DNA from: Tolumonas lignilytica
GTDB lineage: Bacteria; Pseudomonadota; Gammaproteobacteria; Enterobacterales; Aeromonadaceae
Assembly (NCBI RefSeq): GCF_000527035.1
Contig: NZ_AZUK01000001.1
Location: forward strand, 620,001 to 684,000
DNA length: 64,000 bases
Direction of reading: 5' to 3'
Shown: positions 58,664 through 64,000 of the stretch, piece after piece
Layout of the letters: the number at the start of each line of letters is the position of its first letter
Numbering within the stretch: the stretch's first letter is position 1
The notes under the pieces: model-generated
The model's database searches: none
Told to the model about the DNA's origin: nothing
The model's input: the letters and a program-made list of their open reading frames with translations, nothing else
Position numbers and translations under genes: made by a program

Positions 58664-59326
58664 TTAATTAAACAGGGTACTGGATAGCTGTTGGTACAAT
58701 TCAGCAACAGAATCAACTATGGCAATAGGCTGGTGACTTTCTAGCATAGTTTTATTATGTACCCCCCAACTTACCCCAATACTGTCCATTCCAATAGCTT
58801 GAGCCATCGCCAAATCATGCACCGAATCGCCCACCATTACAGCTGAATGCACCGGTATGCTTAACTCATGCAGAATCTGTTGCAACATGAGTGGATCAGG
58901 TTTTGATTTTGCTTCATCTGCACCGCGACGGGCACAAAACAGGGCAGCCATATCAGTTTCAGCCAATACACGCTCCAAACCATTTCGTGACTTCCCTGTT
59001 GCAACAGCAAGCAATTTGCCGTTTGCATATAATTGTTGAACCATGCGTTCAATATCAGGAAACAACGGAGTGGGCGTATCATCAAGATGTTTATAGTAAT
59101 GGCTATAATGTTGAATTAGCGTCTTATGTTCTTCTTCCGATGTACCAGGAAACAGACGTTGCATCGACACCTGTAAGCTAAGCCCGATAATGTCTTTGAC
59201 CGAGTTTTTTGACGGCACAGCTAAATTACTGGCTAGTGCCGCTTTTTGCATAGAAGAAACGATCCGCCCGACCGAATCCATCAGCGTACCATCCCAGTCA
59301 AAAATGATGAGTTGATACTCTTTCAT
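58664..59326 (-). CDS. HAD-superfamily phosphatase, Gph-like
   Basis: A 220-residue subfamily IA HAD hydrolase. Motif I is IIFDWDGTLMDSV, motif II VATGKSRNG, the lysine is in KSKPDPLML, and motif IV is MVGDSVHDLAMA. It resembles phosphoglycolate-type phosphatases but the substrate is not known. Start 59326 lies just past the rluC stop (59328-59330 on the reverse strand), so the two genes are translationally coupled. The longer frame inside rluC is spurious. Confidence 0.9.
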   Translation of the reverse strand: MKEYQLIIFDWDGTLMDSVGRIVSSMQKAALASNLAVPSKNSVKDIIGLSLQVSMQRLFPGTSEEEHKTLIQHYSHYYKHLDDTPTPLFPDIERMVQQLYANGKLLAVATGKSRNGLERVLAETDMAALFCARRGADEAKSKPDPLMLQQILHELSIPVHSAVMVGDSVHDLAMAQAIGMDSIGVSWGVHNKTMLESHQPIAIVDSVAELYQQLSSTLFN

Positions 59327-59327
59327 A

Positions 59328-60272
59328 TTATTTTTCCAATTTATCCAACACTGATTGCAACTCTTTATCCAGCGGTGCCTCAACAGACATTTCCTTCCCA
59401 GTAACAGGATGAATAAAGGTCAAACGATAAGCATGCAAAAATAAACGTTGTAAACCTGCCTGTTTTACCTGTTCATCAAATTCACGTTCACCGTATTTAT
59501 CATCACAAGCAATAGGATGACCGGCATGTAAGGTATGTACACGTATTTGATGTGTTCGTCCGGTAATCGGACTGGCCATCACCAAAGTCGCATGCGCAAA
59601 TTTCTGCATGATCTGAAAGCGAGTTTCTGAAGGTTTGCCTTCACTATTTACTCGCACAATGCGCTCACCCGATTGCAGGATATTTTTAAGTAATGGCGCA
59701 CTCACTGTTTTTACATGTGGTTGCCATTGACCCCGCACCAAAGCCAAATATTGTTTACGCATTGTTTTAACGCGTAACTGTTCATGCAAATGCTTCAACG
59801 CACTGCGCTTTTTAGCAACTAACAATAAGCCAGAGGTATCACGATCCAACCGGTGCACCAATTCCAGAAAACGACTTTCTGGTCTTAGTGCCCGCAAACC
59901 TTCAATGACACCAAAACTAAGCCCGCTACCGCCGTGTACGGCTAAGCCCGATGGTTTATTTAAAACAATAATGGCATCGTCTTCATAGACAATACGATCA
60001 GCCAATGCTTGAACTGAACTTAATTTTGAGGAAGGTAATGCATTTTCTTCTGCCACACGCACTGGCGGAACACGGATCTCATCGCCAACACATAGTTTAT
60101 ACTCAGGTTTAATGCGTTTTTTATTAACTCGCACCTCTCCTTTGCGCAAAATACGGTAAATGAGGCTCTTAGGAACCCCTTTTAGCTGAGTTTTCAAAAA
60201 GTTATCTATGCGTTGTCCATCTTGCTCAGCATCAATTGTGATGAACTGTACGCCTTGATTTGTATTATTCAT
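59328..60272 (-). CDS. rluC: 23S rRNA pseudouridine synthase RluC
   Basis: A 314-residue enzyme that in E. coli makes pseudouridines 955, 2504 and 2580 of 23S rRNA. An S4 RNA-binding domain (about 18-80, RIDNFLKTQLKGVPKSLIYR) precedes the catalytic RluA-type domain. Catalytic Asp is in LVHRLDRDTSGLLLVAK; GRTHQIRVHTLHAGHPIACD is conserved. Divergent from rne, as in E. coli. Confidence 0.96.
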   Translation of the reverse strand: MNNTNQGVQFITIDAEQDGQRIDNFLKTQLKGVPKSLIYRILRKGEVRVNKKRIKPEYKLCVGDEIRVPPVRVAEENALPSSKLSSVQALADRIVYEDDAIIVLNKPSGLAVHGGSGLSFGVIEGLRALRPESRFLELVHRLDRDTSGLLLVAKKRSALKHLHEQLRVKTMRKQYLALVRGQWQPHVKTVSAPLLKNILQSGERIVRVNSEGKPSETRFQIMQKFAHATLVMASPITGRTHQIRVHTLHAGHPIACDDKYGEREFDEQVKQAGLQRLFLHAYRLTFIHPVTGKEMSVEAPLDKELQSVLDKLEK

Positions 60273-60600
60273 GTAGCAATTCTAACTCAGCCATTGATGA
60301 TTGTCGCAAACTCATTACACCATGCCTTGCACTGATTCAATGTAAAATGGAATAATGGAGCGATTTTCTATATAAAGCGCAAATTTATTCGTTACCTGCG
60401 TCTGGAAAATCATCGATTCTTCACCCGCCCCCTTGTCGCAAGGGAGGAAACATGAATGCGCCTACCTATAAAGTGCGCCTCACGCATGTTCCAACCGAGA
60501 GGTTGCCAATCACATGCCATCAAGACCCGAGGCCGGTAGTGTCTGTTTCACGCAATGGTGAAGTAAACAATTAAAACAATTTACAAAAACAGAGATTTGA
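60273..60600 (+). promoter_or_regulatory. rluC/rne intergenic region and rne 5' leader (rne5-type element)
   Basis: These 328 bases hold the divergent promoters and the long leader of rne. A conserved hairpin region is visible at 60493-60538 (AACCGAGAGGTTG ... GACCCGAGGCCGGT), matching in layout the E. coli rne hp2 element through which RNase E controls its own mRNA. Upstream, CCCTTG-TCG-CAAGGG (60430-60444) forms a tight hairpin over a ribosome-binding-like AAGGGAGG. A 40-codon open frame runs through the element (listed separately). Confidence 0.75.
60452..60574 (+). CDS. Possible leader peptide in the rne 5' leader
   Basis: An uninterrupted 40-residue frame (MNAPTYKVRLTHVPTERLPI then TCHQDPRPVVSVSRNGEVNN). 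Its ATG lies 4 nt after GGGAGGAA, a better ribosome binding site than that of rne itself. It ends 26 nt before the rne ATG. It covers the conserved hp2 hairpin, so translation would disturb it. No recognisable domain; it may be chance, since the RNA structure alone explains conservation. Confidence 0.35.
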   Translation: MNAPTYKVRLTHVPTERLPITCHQDPRPVVSVSRNGEVNN

Positions 60601-63447
60601 ATGAAAAGAATGTTAATTAACGCGACTCAAGAAGAAGAGTTGCGCGTTGCCCTCGTTGATGGACAGCGTATTTATGACCTGGATATTGAAAGTCCAGGGC
60701 ACGAACAGAAAAAAGCGAACATTTACAAAGGCAAAATCACACGTATTGAGCCAAGTTTGGAAGCAGCCTTCGTTGATTATGGTGCTGAACGCCATGGCTT
60801 CCTGCCGCTTAAAGAAATTGCTCGTGAATATTTCCCTGACAATTACACCTTCCATGGTCGTCCTAACATTAAGGAAGTCATCAAGGAAGGTCTGGAAGTT
60901 ATTGTTCAGATCGATAAAGAAGAACGAGGCAATAAAGGCGCAGCATTAACTACATTTATTAGTCTAGCTGGTAGTTATCTGGTACTGATGCCAAATAATC
61001 CACGCGCTGGCGGTATTTCGCGTCGGATCGAAGGTGATGAACGGACTGAACTGAAAGAAGCCATGAATGGTTTGGAAGTCCCGACCGGCATGGGGCTGAT
61101 TGTCCGTACTGCAGGGGTTGGCAAATCACAGGAAGAGTTAGAGTGGGACCTCAATATTCTGCTCAAACACTGGAACGCTATTAAAACTGCTTCCAGTAAC
61201 CGTCCTGCGCCATTCCTGATCCATCAGGAAAGTAATGTTATCGTTCGTGCGATCCGCGATTATTTACGTCGTGATATCGGCGAAATTCTGATTGATAGCG
61301 AAACTATTTTTGAGCGTGCCAAACAGCACATCGAACTGGTACGCCCAGATTTCATCAACCGCGTCAAACTGTATAAAAGTGAAATCCCGCTGTTCACTCA
61401 CTTCCAGATCGAAAGTCAGATTGAATCAGCTTTTCAACGTGAGGTTCGCCTGCCTTCAGGTGGTTCCATCGTCATAGATCCGACAGAAGCGTTAACGTCG
61501 ATAGACATTAACTCTTCCCGCGCAACCAAAGGCGGTGATATAGAAGAAACCGCACTGCAAACCAACCTTGAAGCCGCTGATGAAATCGCTCGTCAATTAC
61601 GTCTGCGTGACTTGGGTGGTCTGATTGTTATCGACTTTATCGATATGACACCAGTGCGTCACCAACGCGAAGTAGAAAATCGTTTACGTGATGCAGTTCG
61701 CCAAGATCGAGCTAGAATCCAATTAGGTCGTATCTCTCGTTTCGGTTTGCTGGAATTATCCCGCCAACGGTTGCGTCCTTCGCTGAACGAATCCAGTACT
61801 CATGTATGCCCTCGTTGTAGTGGCCAAGGCTTCATTCGTGACAATGAATCGTTAGCCCTGAGCATTCTCCGTCTAATTGAAGAAGAAGCGCTGAAAGATA
61901 ACACTGAACAGGTGATTGCACAGGTGCCTGTTGATGTGGCTGCTTATTTGCTGAATGAAAAACGTCAGGCAGTACTGAAACTGGAGCAGCGTCATCAGGT
62001 TCAGTTGTTAATTATTCCTAACAGCCGTCTGGAAACCCCTCATTTTGAAGTGTCTCGTTTCCGTTCTGGCGAAGAAACTGATGCTCTCAGCTATGAATTA
62101 AAAACTGATGCGCCAGTTGAAGAGTATCAACCTAAACCACAACTGATCAGTGCGCCATCGGAACAGCCTGCACTGCAAGGTTTCGTAGCACCAAGTACCC
62201 CTGCTCCAACACCTGTAGCAACGCCAGCGGTAGACAAAGCCGCCACAGACGGCATGTTGTCGCGCTTATTCAAGTTTATCGGCTCCTTATTTAAAGGTTC
62301 TTCGGAAGCACCAGCGGAAGAACCACAACCACAGGCTAAAGAGCGTCAACAAACTCGCCGCCGGGATAATCGCAGCAACAACCGCAAACGCAATACCACC
62401 TATTCTTCACGTAATCGAGAAGACGAAGGGGCCAACGCTAATGCTACAGAGGAAAAAAATCAGACGGCTCCAGCTCGTCAACCTCGTAGAACCAAAACAG
62501 AACGCCCAGAACGACCTGCTCGTGAGAATAATTCTGAAAGAGAATTGCAAACCAAGCAGTCAGAAAGAGCGCCTAAAGAGCGGAAACCGCGCAACGACGC
62601 TTCAACCGTGATCGCTGACGAACAGCAAGACATTGCTCGTAAAGAACAGCGAGTTGAAGAACGTCGCGAACGCCGCAATATGCGTAAAAAAGTGCGGATT
62701 AGTGATGGTTCGGTTCCAAACGAAGGTGTGGCAGTAACAAGTACCGTTGTGAAATCAGAAAATGATGTCGCAGGAGAAAATCAGCCCCGCACTCGCCGTC
62801 GTCGCACCAATGCAGACCGCAGTGTCGAAGACAAATCACAACAAGCCGGTGAAGCTATCGTCACCGAAGCAGGCCCTGTTACTCAGGAAAGCACGCCAAT
62901 ATCGGTAATTGAACCAATTGCTACTGAAACCGTTCAACAGCCCGTTACGGTTGAAAGTGAAAACATTGAATTAAAACCCACTGCACCAGCCGAGACGACA
63001 GACAATACAGAAGCTGCGACAGCTCAATTGCCTGTAGACGCGCTAGCTCAGGAAGAAGCAGTAACCGAATTGGCTGACGCTGTTAGCACCGATTCTGTTG
63101 TTGCAGAAGAGACGATTGAAAATGCAATACAACCAGCATCAATCACCTCATCTGTAATTATTTCTGCAGAGCCGTCAGTCGAAGCAGCCGTAGTACCTGT
63201 AGTCTCAGCTGTTGCAGCAGAACTCATCACTACTCATAAACCGAAAGCATTCGGTTTGATTGAGCGAGTTCGTTTCGCGTATGCAGAAATGACTCGACCA
63301 GCTGAAATGCCGTTACCTCCAGCCCAACCGAAAGGCGACTCAGTGCCTTATCAACGTAAACCGGTTAATGGTAGTGGCCGCGCAGCAGGTACATCTTGCT
63401 TAAAACAGAAAGCATCTGCACCAGCAGGCCGTCCTGAAGCTTTATAA
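60601..63447 (+). CDS. rne: Ribonuclease E
   Basis: A 948-residue endoribonuclease, core of the RNA degradosome. The N-terminal catalytic half (1-515) has the S1 domain ([25 protein letters not shown]), the 5'-sensor/RNase H regions, the metal-binding IDINS and VIDFIDM, and the zinc-link CPRCSGQG. The C-terminal half is disordered, with an amphipathic membrane-binding helix [15 protein letters not shown] at about 552-566 and arginine-rich RNA-binding segments. A conserved end, GSGRAAG...[10 protein letters not shown], matches the PNPase-binding tail of E. coli RNase E. The start [21 protein letters not shown] is identical to the E. coli pattern. Confidence 0.97.
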   Translation: MKRMLINATQEEELRVALVDGQRIYDLDIESPGHEQKKANIYKGKITRIEPSLEAAFVDYGAERHGFLPLKEIAREYFPDNYTFHGRPNIKEVIKEGLEVIVQIDKEERGNKGAALTTFISLAGSYLVLMPNNPRAGGISRRIEGDERTELKEAMNGLEVPTGMGLIVRTAGVGKSQEELEWDLNILLKHWNAIKTASSNRPAPFLIHQESNVIVRAIRDYLRRDIGEILIDSETIFERAKQHIELVRPDFINRVKLYKSEIPLFTHFQIESQIESAFQREVRLPSGGSIVIDPTEALTSIDINSSRATKGGDIEETALQTNLEAADEIARQLRLRDLGGLIVIDFIDMTPVRHQREVENRLRDAVRQDRARIQLGRISRFGLLELSRQRLRPSLNESSTHVCPRCSGQGFIRDNESLALSILRLIEEEALKDNTEQVIAQVPVDVAAYLLNEKRQAVLKLEQRHQVQLLIIPNSRLETPHFEVSRFRSGEETDALSYELKTDAPVEEYQPKPQLISAPSEQPALQGFVAPSTPAPTPVATPAVDKAATDGMLSRLFKFIGSLFKGSSEAPAEEPQPQAKERQQTRRRDNRSNNRKRNTTYSSRNREDEGANANATEEKNQTAPARQPRRTKTERPERPARENNSERELQTKQSERAPKERKPRNDASTVIADEQQDIARKEQRVEERRERRNMRKKVRISDGSVPNEGVAVTSTVVKSENDVAGENQPRTRRRRTNADRSVEDKSQQAGEAIVTEAGPVTQESTPISVIEPIATETVQQPVTVESENIELKPTAPAETTDNTEAATAQLPVDALAQEEAVTELADAVSTDSVVAEETIENAIQPASITSSVIISAEPSVEAAVVPVVSAVAAELITTHKPKAFGLIERVRFAYAEMTRPAEMPLPPAQPKGDSVPYQRKPVNGSGRAAGTSCLKQKASAPAGRPEAL

Positions 63448-63453
63448 ATAATC

Positions 63454-63490
63454 CATCCTGCCGCTGAGTATTCTGCGGCAGGATGTTTTC
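63454..63490 (+). terminator. Intrinsic terminator after rne
   Basis: Perfect 11-bp stem CATCCTGCCGC / GCGGCAGGATG with a 10-nt loop, followed by TTTTCC. Confidence 0.85.
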
Positions 63491-63564
63491 CTCAGTAATA
63501 TCATTTCCGCAATTAAATCCGCATTATTATTGCTACCCAAAGCACCCCAATTAATGATATATTT

Positions 63565-63578
63565 TTGACTAATATCAA
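63565..63578. promoter_or_regulatory. FNR box in the fnr promoter
   Basis: TTGAC-TAAT-ATCAA, one mismatch from the FNR consensus, centred 25 bp before the fnr ATG. A promoter TTGCTA (63530-63535) / AATGAT (63553-63558) would start near 63565, placing the box over the start point: suited to self-repression. Confidence 0.6.
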
Positions 63579-63596
63579 ATTTCAAATAGCGTCAAG

Positions 63597-64000
63597 ATGA
63601 TCCAGGACAAAGCAAAAGCAAAAAGACCTCCATCATGTGGCGGCGCCATCCATTGTCATGATTGCAGTATCAGTCAACTCTGCATCCCTTTTTCGCTTAA
63701 CAATTCTGAATTAGACCTTCTTGACTCCATTATCGAGCGAAAAAAACCCATTCAAAAAGGCGAAACGCTGTTCAAAGCCGGAGATGAGCTAAAGTCCTTA
63801 TTTGCTATCCGTTCTGGAACTGTTAAGTCATACACCATTACTGAACAAGGTGATGAACAAATTACGGGATTTCACCTTGCAGGAGATCTGGTGGGGTTTG
63901 ATGCAGTAACCAGGCAACACCACCCTTCTTTTGCTCAGGCTTTAGAAACTTCGATGGTCTGTGAAATTCCTTACGAAATTTTAGATGACCTTTCCGGCAA
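63597..64000 (+). CDS. fnr: Fumarate/nitrate reduction regulator FNR, 3' part missing
   Basis: About 134 residues are visible before the window ends. The N-terminal cysteine cluster ([10 protein letters not shown]) that binds the oxygen-sensing 4Fe-4S cluster is intact. The cyclic-nucleotide-like beta-roll ([40 protein letters not shown]) follows, with the fourth cluster cysteine in [10 protein letters not shown]. The sequence is almost identical to E. coli FNR (called EtrA in some relatives). The DNA-binding helix-turn-helix lies beyond the edge. It is the obvious regulator for the FNR box of adhE. Confidence 0.95.
   Translation, partial: MIQDKAKAKRPPSCGGAIHCHDCSISQLCIPFSLNNSELDLLDSIIERKKPIQKGETLFKAGDELKSLFAIRSGTVKSYTITEQGDEQITGFHLAGDLVGFDAVTRQHHPSFAQALETSMVCEIPYEILDDLSG

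Noticed and set aside
62101-63300. Low-complexity, repeat-like region in rne
   Set aside because: This is the expected disordered, charged C-terminal scaffold of RNase E, not a separate repeat or insertion.

Overview
The window is chromosomal DNA of a gammaproteobacterium. Nearly every protein is a close relative of an Escherichia coli protein, and several E. coli gene clusters are kept: yceD-rpmF-plsX-fabHDG-acpP-fabF-pabC-mltG-tmk-holB-ycfH, guaBA, prmB-aroC, ychE/adhE and rne next to rluC. Other features (the REC-CheC fusion, the LRR kinase, an M16 peptidase next to sixA, araB-araD-araA order) are not E. coli-like. Together with the moderate GC content they suggest an Aeromonadales-type facultative anaerobe such as Tolumonas; this assignment is inference. 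I saw no tRNA, rRNA, IS element, prophage, CRISPR array or replication origin. The region reads as core genome with a few accessory islands.

Layout. 1-6640: amino-acid and small-molecule genes (GNAT, HAD phosphatase, argA, lysC behind a lysine riboswitch, a yecD-azlCD operon, a PAT-type acetyltransferase). 6640-20500: a large L-arabinose regulon. It runs araC, a chemoreceptor and araH-araG-araF on the minus strand, then a divergent control region with two tandem pairs of AraC half-sites, then araB-araD-araA followed by transaldolase and transketolase on the plus strand. This links uptake, sensing, conversion to xylulose-5-phosphate and entry into the pentose phosphate pathway in 14 kb. 20550-25750: yidE transporter, two small proteins, an LRR/protein-kinase fusion and a Bcr-type exporter. 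25970-31790: guaBA, xseA, yciA, ychE. 31790-35140: adhE behind a 590-bp leader with a perfect FNR box placed 41.5 bp upstream of the predicted start of transcription. 35170-40170: nfsA, then a three-gene signalling cassette (FIST-GGDEF-EAL, REC-CheC, PAS). 40280-47530: ygdQ, aroC, prmB, smrB, a small unknown, sixA and an M16 peptidase. 47545-57890: a long minus-strand block for DNA polymerase clamp loading, dTMP kinase, MltG, folate and fatty-acid synthesis and L32. 58030-64000: yceF, a HAD phosphatase, rluC, rne with a structured leader, and the start of fnr.

Best candidates for something new: the FIST/REC-CheC/PAS cassette (36063-40166), an 88-bp folded element between tal and tkt (18300-18387), a 40-codon open frame with a strong ribosome binding site laid over the conserved RNase E autoregulatory hairpin (60452-60574), and the LRR-kinase with a terminator-like hairpin abutting its start. 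Many start codons were moved inward from the longest frame on the basis of ribosome binding sites and family length; each case is stated.
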